In this document: one piece after another, positions 34,017 to 47,190 of the stretch | Layout of the letters: each line of letters begins with the position of its first letter | How positions within the stretch are numbered: position 1 is the stretch's first letter | Assembly (NCBI GenBank): GCA_015657535.1 | Contig: JADHZB010000759.1 | Coordinates: 1-64,000 of the forward strand | Reading direction: 5' to 3' | DNA length: 64,000 nt | Source: Nephromyces sp. MM_2019 | Taxonomy: Eukaryota; Apicomplexa; Aconoidasida; Nephromycida | Notes under the pieces: generated by a model | Told to the model about the DNA's origin: nothing | Database searches by the model: none | Seen by the model: the letters and a program-made list of their open reading frames with translations, nothing else | Program-made: the position numbers and the translations under genes

Positions 34017-37000
34017 TCCTTATATGTAGTTAATCTCATCTAAATTGCGCATTTCTAGCGTTCAAGCCCTTAGTCAAGTTGTGTTTGCATAAATATTCAC
34101 GAACTTGGCGAGATGCCGACTTAATGATTCTTTTTATTGGCTAGGCTTGTGCACTACTTTTTTTTTAAATTCTACCCTTTTTTTAGCTTGGTCCTACTTT
34201 TTCCAAGATGTTTAATCCGAACTTAATAGCTATGGGTCAAATTTGGCATATTTTTTCCACGAAAATGCGTTACCATCGTGGGGAGAGCTCTTTCCATGTC
34301 GCCCCAACCAGCGATTCTTGGTCATACCTTGTCTATTCACTCACTTTGCTTATATTTCTACGTGTTTTTTTTTGTCTCTTTTTCCCAGTTTTCTCTTTTT
34401 AATAGACCTGTAAGATGCGTGTAAATACTCTGCTTTTGAAGATATGATTATATCATGGGCTTATACCGCTCCTTTTTTAGCCCACTTAGTGTTTAACTCG
34501 TGTATGTAGTGGTTCAAAAGGACGCCACCTACTCACTGGTAACTCCTAGACCACACCTGCAGCTATCAGTATTATTTCCTAGATTGCTTTACCGTTACTT
34601 CAACATTACTTAAATTTAAATCCGAATATGCATATATCTTCTCTCTTCTAGCCCAGCTGGCCTGGGTCCTTCTTGATTTAGTAAAGTAATGCTTTCATTC
34701 TTTCTAATCTGATCTGCTGATTGGGAAAACCGCACATGCGGTTAGGTTCTACTTGCCATTACTGCCTATATTTTTGCTATAGATGCTGCCTATGGCACGA
34801 GGATTCCACATTCAAATGACTAATGCGCTGAAATGCACCTCTCATGCTCACTTTGAATTATATTACTTTGAGTATCTCTGTAAATTTTTGCAGATTTTCT
34901 CTTTAATTTTCATCTTCAATTCGATTATCCCAGTAACTAATGAAGCAGAGATAATTTTTTCGCTTTATATCGAAAAGCAACTGTTTTTTTCACCTTCGCC
35001 TCATATACATTTGCCGATTAAAGTTGCAAGTGCTTAAATGGCAGCTGCCACTTGAAACTTTATCTTTTTATCATGATTTAGCCATAGTTTCACGCACGCA
35101 CCACCACGTGAGGGTTGGAGCTGGGGTGGTTGCTTCCTCGGCTTGAAACCCAATCGTTTACCCTCTCCGCGCGTAATGTATGATATTGAACCGCCGGTGG
35201 TACTGCCACACACATGCACCCGAGTTTTTTGCTAATCTTTTGAATAAATGTCATCTTCCTTGTTGCTTGCAGTTTCGCCCACACGAAAATTTTTTCGGAG
35301 GTAGAGGCTGGTAGCATGAGACATGCCTTGCCACAATCAAGCGTCAAAGAATTTTTTCTGCAATAACTCTAAAGTCTAGAAAACTCAGATGATTTAACCG
35401 AAATTATCTCCTTCCTTGTCTTTTTTCAATTTCCTCTACCCGAAAAGGTACTTCAGCGAGTCTCCAGCATTTCCTTTGAAAAAGCATTGTATTATTCCGC
35501 ATAATATCATCTTTTTCTTGATTTTGCACCTTATCTTCGCATTTGGTTTCTCTGAATACATTTCTTAATTTGCTGGCATCTCGTGGCAGCCCCTTTTACT
35601 AGCTGTGGCTGCTGCTTCAAAGATGGTTGCTGCTTCATGCTTTTAGTGCGTGTGCGTAGTAGAAGAGTGACACACTTTTATAGCCTTCTTTTGCAATCCC
35701 CTTATTAGTATTCTAGAAATGAATGAAATCCCGTGACCTTAAGTCCAACATTTCACTCTCTTATAGCAGAGTATTTTCTCGCTTCCATAGAATCAGGAGT
35801 ATTACCCTCTTTCCATGATACCACCTTATCCTCTTACCGTCTTGGTACCCTGTATTAGCACTACTCGTAATATGAGGCATCTCTCATGAGAGGCTTGGTC
35901 ACTTCTAAACTACAGATAGTTTTGATTCTGTAACCACAAATTTCAAATTTTAGTGCAAATTTTAGGAACCGGTAGATTTGACTGTTGCTACCGTACTCTC
36001 CTCGAAAGCGCTACTTCTAATAATATAATGAGCAGCTACGCTGTTTCTGATAATCTAATGAGCAAGAGCCTCTTTTTTTGGTCAGCTAACCTGCAGTTTA
36101 TGCTTTTAACTTTTACCCCGCCGCCAAGCTGGCAGCGCCGTAGAGTCTCAATAAAAATGTAAGGAGCTGCATGCCGAGTCACAATACCACCCCTCGCCGA
36201 TTTCCTGCAAGCGGCAATACTAACTACTTTGGCGCAAGGAATGAAAATTCCAGTCGAATAGAAGACCCCCTTCTTCCTTGCTATTTTTGATAAAGAATAA
36301 GGATGTTCCCAAAAAAAAAAGTCGCTTCTGGGCAGCTGCGTGTGAAAGATAGTTATAAAGGCTTCATACGCAATTCCACCTGTTCCATTGAGTCAGTCCC
36401 GCTTTTCTACTTCACTGACATCTTATTTACGCGAAGCATAGTAAATAATAATGGTAACGTCGAGAGTTCGCTTATCTCAGAATTGCAGTTCCATAACAGT
36501 TAGGGCGGTATGTGATTCAAATACATGATGCAATGCACTAAATTCGTACTTTGTCTTGTAGTATGCAATTACTGGCGTTACTGATCCGGAGAGAGCATAT
36601 GAAGCCAAAATTTCATGAGAAATAGCTACTATCCGCGGGATTTCGAGGAATGCTATGAGCTGTCCGACATGGATAAGCTGTAGGGGATGAGTACGTCGGA
36701 ATGAGGATCTGAAGTAGAGAGCGGCGGTACCGCCATTTAGAATGAGCAAATGTATGATAACAACTTCCGAAGCCGTCTCGGCTTGAAGATTGCGTGGGAA
36801 CCCATAATTTGTTGGGAATTCATAAAACGCTTTTAAGATGAAGCCCTACTACACTGCACAAAAAAATGCGTAATCAATGGGTAAATAGGGTCGTGAGCCA
36901 TCGTAGGAGCCGTACATGACTGACTCTAAGCGAAGATGCATTAAACTCTCTCACTGCGTCTTAGAATTTGTCTTATAGCGTCTTCCCAGAGGCGAGCTGT

Positions 37001-38403
37001 AATACCAAAGCATACCCTCGTGATCTGTGAAGGCCGCCGTGTGTATTACCAGTATTTTTTACACCCATTGTAGTGAAGCTATCGCACTATTTCCACAAAA
37101 TAAAGATATTTTCAAAGGTCTTCAGGGAACATCAATTCGAGTCTTTTCTATAAATAATGCTATTAAATACTTAAGATAACATAATTATTTTAAGTGGCAT
37201 AGAATTATTTATCCATAAGAATAGCTTATTCGGTGATTTTTTTCGGTTTATCAGAATAATTGTTTCTTAATTGAAATAAATATAAACACTCGTAAATTAC
37301 GAGCTCCTCTTAAAATCAAATCGCAGAGAGAAACTGAACATAGATTCCGACCAAATATCAGGTTATTAAACTAGAGGGCAAGTGTACTACGATGTTGATA
37401 TATACCGAAAGTCAGCATCACCGGCTAACCTGAAAGGACGAGCTTATTTCATGTTTTGATGTCCGCAATATATGCGAATCATGTCTATTAGACGTAAATC
37501 GGCTCCCGCATTGCGCCTGCTTGCCAGAGCCAGTTTACACACGAAGTCGCACACTTGTGTACTACTCATTTCTGCTTATATTAAAAGCGTTTTATTACTG
37601 TAAAGAGTTGAAAAGCACTTCAAGATGCACCAAAAGACTTAACCGCAACCCTCAAAATTTTGAAAAATCTTTAGTTGTCTGCTCGCTTAAGTCAGGACTG
37701 GCTCCCACTTTCGCATATCTTAAATTTACTCCAACCCTCCATGACAGGAAAATGGCCCAAAGGAAATCAAAAACGCACACGTAGAGGGCCTGGAAGCTGG
37801 TAACGAAGAAACGTGATAAGCTTTAAGCATTAAACAATGAAAACATCCAAGACGCTAATATTTTCCTTTTTATTTGCACCAGAATTATATGTCCTCACAA
37901 ACCTTTATTCAACGCATACTAAAAATAATAAAAAACCAACCAAACAGTATATTCATGTCTTTTATCTACTTCGCAGCACGCTATAAAAATGATCACTGCA
38001 AAGCCTCAGTGCGAAAACACAAACACACAGAGAAGCATGCACATACCGAAAAACAAAAACTCAAAAATACACATACGCACAATCACAGTAAAAAATTCCG
38101 CCAAAGAGTATGAAATTTCCGTAAGTAATAGAATCAACAGAGCTAACATTCATCACTATTCATTACTTCACAAACTTTACGCCCTAAATCTTGATGGAAG
38201 TTCCGAACAGCAGTAAAAAGTCTTCATACGACACAGGGTTAAAGAAACCACCAGGAAATGCCATTAGCAACGCAGGTCGATCCAAACGTGTTACTATCAG
38301 CCAATCTTCCATAAGCCGACAACGTTTAATCAAACTTGCACTTTCACATTTTAATAAAACTATCCTTAGACCATTCAAAAAACATAGAAATTAAACAACT
38401 TAC
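34017..38403. other. gene-free interval between convergent genes
   Basis: This lies between the 3' ends of the BUB3/RAE1 gene (+) and the Mpv17 family gene (-). Missing terminal exons of either gene could be here. I searched the minus strand just below 38400 for a C-terminal Mpv17 exon and the plus strand after 33965 for a short last exon, and found nothing convincing. A minus-strand ORF at 36477-36749 has no recognisable content. Confidence 0.4.
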
Positions 38404-39123
38404 CGTACTGGGACGTAACAGAAATTAATGCATTGAAGAGGAGGCATTGTGAGAGAGGTAAGTAGCAAGGCCAAGGGAACTTCATTTCGCAACTGCTGCT
38501 CAATCTTGGAGATGCTATCCCCAGCCAACGCACCAACAAATATATAGAAGACGAAAATAAAGATTGGTGCAGCAAGGAAAGTATCGAGTAATGCAGGAAG
38601 GACCGCTTGAGTATAGAACGTCTTAGTGTATGAAGAAAAAATCCGTGGAAGCATACTTCCATACCACCAGGTATAAAAGGGACCAGAAATAATCAGAGTA
38701 AACAGTGCCATCCTAGAAAACCGGCCTAGGTCAAAATTTGCAGTATCGTCTTCTGCGTTGGTCGTTAGTTGATTACTAACGAAAGTCAAATGACCGCCGC
38801 TTTCAAACCATTGAGAACAAATATCAGCCGTAGCGAATAAAAAGGTTGCCATGAAGCAATTAGCTACTAGCAATTTTTTCTCGAAAAAATTGGATATCTT
38901 CATCATCAAGTGTTTCTGTTTAGTAAACGGAAGAAAAGCAGAATAGATGATAAGACAAAAAATAGCATTCTCAAGCCGCTGAAGGCTAAAAAAAACATTC
39001 ATGGAAAATAAGCAAAAATTTTGGTAGATAACACTTACAAAGTAGCCCGAAGGGGATAATTTAGCAGAGAAACCCTCTGATTGCCTATCTTTTTCCTTTG
39101 ATAAAGACTGGGAGCTACTCATT
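38404..39123 (-). CDS. Mpv17/PMP22 family membrane protein, 3' end incomplete
   Basis: Mpv17 family proteins are four-helix membrane proteins of the mitochondrial inner membrane or peroxisome. Seen in the translation: a hydrophobic segment with ATADICSQW (family GDxxxQ region), FDLGRFSRMALFTLIISGPF (family RxxRxxxxGxxxxGP), a WWYGSMLPRIF segment, LLDTFLAAPIFIFVFYIFVGA, and the signature PPLQCINFCYVPVR at the end. Translation probably starts at the Met at 39123 (MSSSQSL), after an acceptor-like aacttttcag. The frame stays open through a probable 123-base intron (38916-39038: gtaagt donor, aaacag acceptor, phase 0), whose removal joins GYF to KHLMMKISNFFEKK, where family members begin. After VPVR comes a gtaagt donor at 38403, so at least one downstream exon with the last helix (usually RV..WNxYLS) is expected but was not found. 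Confidence 0.8.
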
Positions 39124-42100
39124 CTGCGACCTGAAAAGTTAAAAAAGCAGCTCAATTTAACGCCATGTGCGATAGTATCGTATTTTGGTACATCAAAAGA
39201 AACAATTGAATTAAAGATTAATGCCAAGTTCCAATCTAACCATGCAATATGCATGCCTCTTGCTTGAGCTAGAATATTTAATGCAAGTGCACATACCTTT
39301 AATGGTAGGCTTTCGAATAATTACGAACAAAAAAATCGCGAAAGCAGCAATTAACGCTTACAAATTAAAATCATTAAATATTCAAACCTCTACAAGAAAT
39401 TATTGGCTGGAAATTTCACAAGGAGGTTTTGATTAGCGATGATTTAAGCATGTTCCCACCTCACCAATTACCTGAGGTGAAGCCACATCCAGTGAAATGG
39501 TGCTGAAAATTTGAGCAACCTTTAGAACCCGTACCATCTAAATGCCCAAAGCTCGCTCCTCTGAAACAGATACCCTCTAACGCGTTAAACTCGACATTTG
39601 GATGGCTTTTCATCATCCATTGCGTTGATATCGATTTTGTTCGCGATCTATGCCAACTCTTTGAAGTAGAAATCACCCTCACTAAACAGTGGTCTGATTT
39701 CAGGAAGGATTTTGTAAGGCCAACAGTTTTCATAACCGGTTGAATTAGCCCTAAGCCATCGTGAAGAGCACACGAATAATTGCTAAACTGCGGGTAAAAC
39801 CTAGCCATCAGTGCGCAGCAAAATTTGAATTCATTAATAAACGTCGCTTCAGGCTTACAAAGCCACAGCGATTTTAATAGTCATTCAATTTCTCCTGCAG
39901 TTTCGAGATAAAAATCTACATTCGGAAGATAGCCAGACCTTAAAACAGATGACTGAACATCATCAGCGAGCAATTAGCTTACATCTTCAATAGGAAGCAA
40001 TGCTCTTGTTAGCCGGTAAACAGTGCAAATGATAAACTTTAGCCAGTCTTCATGCTTTCACCACTCTTGACCAAAGTTTTAGCGTAAGAGCAAAAGGTCC
40101 CACTTTGAAAACAACGCAAAAAAGCTTGCAGGCAACACTACGTAGCATAAGCTTCCGTTTGGAAGTACCATGGTTCAAGAAAAAGCTGCACTATTTAGCG
40201 CACAGCACATAGTCTATTTTTCTGCGATGGGAGCGTATATGAAGAGTTGGCATGCAGCAGCCAAATGGTGCTGTTTAAAAACGATAGAAATCGGCAACTC
40301 TACAATATTTTGTGCTTATAGGCCACATCACCGCTAGGTATCTAAAGGATCCTGAAACCTGTCATATTCATCCCCATTAAGCCGAGCAAACAAGATCCCC
40401 ATAAAAGTGCATGCCGTTTTTGAACATGTATGAGCCATCTTTTACTAGCATGAAAGTCATTTTTTTCAAGTTGGCTTATCAGGAAGTTCCTTTGTCGACA
40501 CCCTTATATTCAGCTACCCGTGATGTGAGGGTAGAGTTGTGAAGCACAACTGAAAAGGCAAGTATGTTCATGATCGCTGTGACAACCCACTACTCATATT
40601 TTTAGCTTAATTAAAACAGGGAAGTTTACAAGCAGCGAGACAGCGAGCAGTGTATATCTGGTAAAATCATTGGAGAGATGGGGCAACATGCAAAACTGCT
40701 TTTGCTAGTAAAGTACCGAGTCAGTCCTTTGGTTTTACCCACCATGCCCATGATGTACCTCAACGAAATTGCCCAATTATCGAGGCCCAGGCAGGACTCA
40801 AGGGTAAAAACAGTGTCTAGAAATGCCTACTTTTAGGTAGATCTTGCGTGGCTGTTAATGCAAGGTAGGCAGCCGTTAATAGTTAACACAGAGCTGAATT
40901 GGGATTTCTTGCAAGTATGGCGCAATAATCTTGACTTTTCATAAAAATTAATGCCATTGTCTTCACACTCGTTACTACTTTTAGCGATCACATGCATACA
41001 GTTGCACAGTAGAGGAAATTGCCACGTCACCCCATAGAAGATCTTTATTTCAGGGAAACTGAAGCAGAAATGCATGCAATTTTCGAATTTTGACGCCACC
41101 AAACTCACCTTCAACAATTAGGAAGTAAGATTATAGTGTCAGTTATGCAGAAATCTTTACTTTCACGCTTCATTTAGCAAGCCATGATGCCTTTAAAGTC
41201 TAAAGAGGTGTCTACCAGCAAACACCACATACCAAGCTTGAAACAGGTATTTTAAGCGTGTCTTCCGGACGCTAGTTTAAATTCATGAGCATTTATAACC
41301 TCTCCATTAACCATTTTTGTTCTTCTCCCGTGATATCTCCTCAAATCTGCGCGAGATAATACTTGGATACGATACCCTAATATTGATATCAGCGCTTTCG
41401 GACGTTGATCGTATAGAATCGAATGCCACTTTACCAGTCGGAAGTTCATTATGTTACCGCGTGGAGGAAAACCATTTTGTTTGGCAAAATAACTTTCACA
41501 TCTTCTATACTATAATGATTCCTGAAAAAAATGCACATCTACGAGTAAAGGCAGCGGGTAAACCAGTCCACCATAAGAATCAACCGTCTGTAACAGGAAA
41601 AAAAATAAATGAAACACGTGGAGCTTCAATTTTACAAACCTTTATAGTGCGCCGTCCTCTTCAAGGTTAAAAAAAATCCCATTACAAAAAACCATAAGCA
41701 CACAAGCAGAACCAGTGTGATTGGCCAAATTAAAATGAAAAGCTTCACCTGCTCCTATTTATTAAACCGATAAGGTGCAAGATAAAATTCAAAGTCCTAT
41801 GTATGCGTAACTTTCTTTGATGATTTATGAAGATCCTTTACCGATGCTAGAGCATCGCATGAGCATAAAGCTTAATCATGTAAGTTTTTTTCAAAATGCC
41901 ATCTTTGTTAAAAAGCATCGTTAGCCATTTTAGAAAGCTGATCTGACTTGTTGGTGACATCTTAATTGTACTCTACGATACCTCATTAGGTTTGTAGCCC
42001 CTGATTCATTCAAATTTTAATTCTAAAACAGTCTTTGGGATGCAAGCAAATTTTTTGTTGGCGGTTACACTTGTTAAGTTTAGTGAATGGATACAAGTTT

Positions 42101-45100
42101 CACAATATGGTGAAATTTAGTTCAGAGTTTTCGCCTTTTCCAAGATTTATAAAAGGTTTTAGAAATTATGCCATGTAGATGAAGAAGACATTTTGCATTT
42201 ATCACGTTTTTGCAAGCGCAGCAGGCAACCTCGATAGTTTTTTATTGAGATCCTTTCACGGTGTATTACTCCAGTCATATTACCTTTAAAGAAAAAGGGT
42301 CAAATAGTTCAGGAAGGCGTAATTTTCGAAGTACCACGCTCTAAAAGTTATCCTTTTCATAAAGATAGCAACGCTTTTTTACCTAACTACACATAAAGCC
42401 TAAAAATTGAATCTGAAAGCTCATCTTACTACATATTGCTACACCTGCTTGCTTATTGGAAAGCTAAGTAATATTATTATGGGTGCAAAATGCTAAACTG
42501 TATTTTTACTAACTATTTCTGGTTATTTTTTGGCGCAATGAAACACTTTAAGAGTTTACCCCTTGATAATTAAGCTATCTTTATTTTCGGGCTGAAAAAG
42601 GATGAGCAGGCAACCTTTCGTATCAGGAAGAGTATCGAAGTAAATAATTGCTTTAAAATTGGTTCTAGGGATGCCCAAAATTTCTGAAACCATCTTGTTA
42701 TACTTGCGCAGTAACGCTAAAATTTTTAACTACGAAGCTTTGACCTGAAACACCCCTATTCTATCTGCAATGCTAATGCTACCATTATTAACGGCAAAGC
42801 TATTTGATTGTAATTTTGATGGGTGGCAAAGCTTAAATCGCTTGCAACATCCCGAAACACATGGTTCCTCCGTCTCAAGTAATTACCGCCAACTGGAATT
42901 TTACTATAACATCGGTAGCTATCTTATAAACAAACTCCACTGCTGATGATATTTTTGAAGGGGCAACTAACCGGTCGAGCGCAGCTAGAGAATACACAAC
43001 TTTTTTTTACCTCCCTTAATTGAGATAGAAGGCATTCAACAAAAGCGTGGTGAAGAATTCTACAATAAAAAAGTTTCCCAACTACGCAATTTTTATATTT
43101 TATAACTTTTAGAAGGCTGCAGGTAGCACGCAGCTCGTGGATATTGTGTTAACAAAGACAGATTTTCCATTAAAGTAAATTATGTTCACTTGAGAGATCC
43201 CCTAGCAAACATAATCCGAAGCTTCTAATAAGCTTGTCATTCATTTTATAAAAAAAAGCACAACTTGAGGACAAGGGCAACTTAAGAAGGCCTCGATATG
43301 ATTATTCTTCCAAAATTCGGATTTTAGATTTTTTAAAGCATCGCAAGTTCAAGGTTATTTGGTGCAAAAGTTGGCCAAAAACAGTATCATTCTGGGCTCT
43401 AATTAGTTTTTTTGGCCTAGAAATCTAACTAGAAGGAAATAGGTTTTTTGTAGTAAAATTTTGCTTTATTTATACTTTCATACCGCTTTTTTGGGGGGCT
43501 CTCCTGCGAAAAGGACTATATATAAAAAGTGAAAGGAGTGCATTCGGAGTTTTTAGGATTAGAGCTTACAGGATGATAGCTTCACATGCAGAAAAGAGAA
43601 GCTTGAAAAAAGGGGGGCCCTTTTACACCGTTTTGTATTTCTGCAGCCATTGTAATTATGCGCATACCTAAATGTGCCAACGCAGTGTTGTTCCAGCGGT
43701 ACTCCGCGGAATGTGAGCGTTTTGAAATAGAAAGTAACGAACAATATCTCACATTGCCACATAAAAAATTTTCTGCCTTTGGAACTGATTCTTAGAAGTA
43801 TGATACCACCTATAACTTTTTCCCCTGAGTTCGCACATGTAGTGCCGGGTGCTTCAAAGCAAGTAATATGCTGATTCCATCGAGGCACCTATAGGAAATA
43901 ACGTCGAATGTCCAAGATTAGGAAAGAGCTCTCTCAAAATGCGAGATGATAGAAAGATTTCTGCTGTCTAGTTTCTTTCTAAGCTACTCTATTTAGTATT
44001 TTTAACCCTGCCTCATTTTCTTAGTTGTAGCATGCACAGCAGAATTATCTTAGCACTTTTAATTAGATCTTGAATTAGGCAATACAGGAATAATATCGTA
44101 GCTGCCGTAGCGCCTGTCAGAATCACAGCGCACAAGCTATTGCCTCTGCTTTGAGCTACTGTCTTAGGAAAGTTGCTGGCAGTCCAGCGTATAATTCTAC
44201 AAATAACGCTTGCTATTCCTTGGATATTCAGTGAGCTTCCACCAAGCGAAGCAAAATTTCTCAATTAAAACGAATTTCTGTCAACTTTTTCAACGACACA
44301 AAATTGGATTCCGCCGTGCACTAATCGTGTATTTGCACTAGAGGAGATACCGCAGTAGCTGATAATAATCCACAAGTCCGTCAGAAGTGATTTGAGTAAC
44401 TCAAAGCCATGCTTTGCATCTACGGTGTGCATTGTGCTATCCAAGGAATATATGGTAGTTTCAAGTCAGTACACACCTTCATACCAGCATACTAACGTAC
44501 AATGGCTACAAAAAATGCTTTGTAGGCCGCCATGTCCGTGAATGTACATTGCCGAAGTCATCTAATGGCAATCTATCCGATGCAACTCCTTGATTACAGG
44601 AACACATTCAGCACTTTCATTTTTTACCTGCGATTGTTAGAATTTATAATCTTACAGTGTCATGGCAAATTCATGATTACATTATACGCTTCATAAGTTG
44701 AAATCCTTCAGCGGAATGGGCAGTTTTGCCACAATGCAACTTTTCCCAGTGTTACATTAAATACCGCCCAAATAGTTAGGACCTCGAAAGGGTACCAGGA
44801 TTCCACTGAAGTTACTATTCACATTTTAAAAGCTTATAGGATTCAATCATAGTGAAGTAAAATTACAGGGGAAACAATTCAAATGTTTATGTTAAAAGTT
44901 CTAGATTGTGTTTTTAATGATGGCGCCGATTTTATTATGTAATAGATATTTCTGCTATGGGGTTGCTCCATCTTATGTAGTCATTTTTCCGAAAGCTCGA
45001 CGTACGTCTAAGCTTGTCTCGTATTGTTAGCAGCTATTTTGGCACCTATTGTTCGTATATTGGGCAATGTGGCTTAGCGCTCCATGCTTATCGTGTGACT

Positions 45101-46878
45101 CCAAGGGGAGTCCTTGCGGCCTTATTACATATACGTGCACTCACGTTGGTATGTGTGCCCCCGCAAATTAGAATGCCACCAGTATGCCTACCGCACGTCG
45201 TGGCTGTTTCCTTTGCGTAACATGTATTACTGGGACACACTGTAGCGCTCGTCGTGGAGTACGCCGCTTAACTTAGGCTTAGGGGGTGCGTGGTTAACTT
45301 ATATATATGGCATACGTACCGATTATGCAATCCACGTCATCTTGTTAGCTGAGTACGCGCGCGCTGCCACGCCTTCATTAAAGTCTTGTTTCCAGTACTC
45401 TACGTAAGCTATACCCCCCTGATATTACTTAGGATTATGTGCAGCCGCATCCAGCTTACATAAAGCGAACGCGATATCTGGGCACCGAACCAAATGTGTA
45501 CTGTACCCCGCTGTGCAGCGGCTGCGGTGGTGAGGAAGCTTGGTATATTACTTGACGTTTGTGTCTCCCCCCGTCTACACGGGCTGTCTCACCTGTCTCT
45601 GACTGACTTTTGGCCTGTGCGGTCAATGATACCGTATATCAGTTATTCAACTTGTTTAATTGGCTGCTGTATGTATTATAGGAGTTGGTATTTGTATATA
45701 TACAAAATTGGTGCAGCCCTCTTTACTGAGTATCCGTACTCTAACTGTCCTCGTTTGAAAATACTTTTCTTGTTTGGTTTGTGAGGTGAGCACTGGAATA
45801 CGGCAAATAGTTACAGTTAAGATGTGTCTAGCACATATGGTCAAAATATAGTTGAATGAATATAGCGGATATACATCACTCTGTAGTGACTAATAACTTT
45901 GCTTATTGGTGCTTCGTTGATTCAATATTTTAAGATACGCCACGTATCCACTGATTTGTATAATATTTGGTATTTTGGTACAAAGACTGCTTTATATATG
46001 TGCTTGTTTATTTTTGATCGTAGTGACATTCCTACCCTTATTTGTTTGTGGCAAGTCTGAGCCTCTATTTTTTTTTTTTCTCTGTCATTCTAGCGATGTT
46101 CGTGAATTTTATGTAATGGATTATTTTTTGATGTTTAGGGAAATTGTACGAATTTGTTAACTCTTTTTTGATCGCTTTTTTTCTCGCGTTTCACTGTAGT
46201 CTTTAGTTTAACCACCCTTTTTTTTGGCTTCTGAGTAACCGAGGTGTCTATGCATAGTGAACTATTTCCCAAGTATCATGCTCATTTATTAGTGCAAATA
46301 GATAGCGCACTGAGGTTACTTTTATGCTTTTGTTTTTTCTTGGTAGTTACCATCGCTGGAACTACAGAATGCTATAGCTGCTTCACTCCGCATTCTTTGT
46401 CTTGCGGGATGCTACTTTCATGGTGAATCATATTGTGTGCATATTTTATGTTTTCCATGCCTTGGGGATGCTTCCAGTAAGTGGGCTGTTATTTCGGCTT
46501 ATTTAAGCGATTGTTTCTTGTACTTCGCTTATTCGGTGTAAATTACTATTATCTTGCGTAATGTTTTGATATTTAGCAATTTTTTTACTAACTTGCATTT
46601 TCACTAAGCTTATTGATGGATACATTACGTCTTTATTTTTTTTCAATCCAACCTTATGAGGGACGGGATGTGCCGCTTCCAAACAATGCATTGCTTTTTT
46701 TAATTTTCGGGGCAGTTGTGCATATGTGACGAATTTTATACCATTGACTTAAATTGCGAGTGATATTTTTTATTTCCTGGATTCTAGTAATTTCTTCAAT
46801 ATATATTGTGTGTTCAGGAGAATATCCCGTAGTATATAGGCAACACGTTTAATCCTGAAGATACTTCGGATAGAAAGT
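39124..46878. other. large gene-free interval
   Basis: About 7.7 kb without a recognised gene. Longer ORFs (39461-39808 minus, 41317-41670 plus, 43559-43888 minus) show no family motifs, and nothing at their ends suggests genes. The 45.0-45.8 kb part looks richer in G+C and in pyrimidines than its surroundings, but I identify no element there. Confidence 0.4.
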
Positions 46879-47190
46879 ATGGCTGCTGCCAGTAAAAAAG
46901 TTATCAAGGGTAAGGGAGGCGTTGACGGTAAAAAGAAACGATCAAAGAAGGATCCTAATGCACCGAAACGGGCATTATCGGCCTACATGTTTTTTGCGCA
47001 GGAGAAAAGGAGGGAGATAGTATCAGCCCATCCAGATCTCCAAAAAGATGTGGCTACTGTGTCAAAGATGATCGGAGAATCATGGAATAAGCTGGACGAA
47101 AAGCAAAAGGCTCCTTTTGACAAAAAGTCTTCAGTGGATAAGGCCAGATATGAAAAGGAAAAGGCTGCATACCTTAAAAAGAAGGCATGA
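46879..47190 (+). CDS. single HMG-box DNA-binding protein (NHP6/HMGB type)
   Basis: A small non-sequence-specific chromatin protein that bends DNA and assists nucleosome remodelling and transcription in the nucleus. The complete intronless ORF encodes 103 residues. A Lys-rich N-terminal arm (residues 1-24) leads into DPNAPKRALSAYMFFA (about 26-41), the hallmark start of the box, followed by a helix with MIGESWNKLDEKQKAPFD and a final helix ending KARYEKEKAAYLKKK. The intercalating hydrophobic positions and the central Trp are present. Its size and organisation match yeast NHP6 rather than two-box animal HMGB, and there is no acidic tail. The ATG is preceded by in-frame stop-rich AT DNA, and the stop is followed by non-coding sequence. 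No intron, unlike most genes in this window. Confidence 0.95.
   Translation: MAAASKKVIKGKGGVDGKKKRSKKDPNAPKRALSAYMFFAQEKRREIVSAHPDLQKDVATVSKMIGESWNKLDEKQKAPFDKKSSVDKARYEKEKAAYLKKKA

Noticed and set aside
38020..38045. U6 snRNA-like word acagagaag followed by catgc
   Set aside because: No other U6 landmarks are present around it and the flanks are CA-rich low complexity.
38184..38378. Minus-strand ORF just downstream of the Mpv17 family exon as its last exon
   Set aside because: It lacks an acceptor in the needed phase and the expected RV..WNxYLS-like terminal helix.
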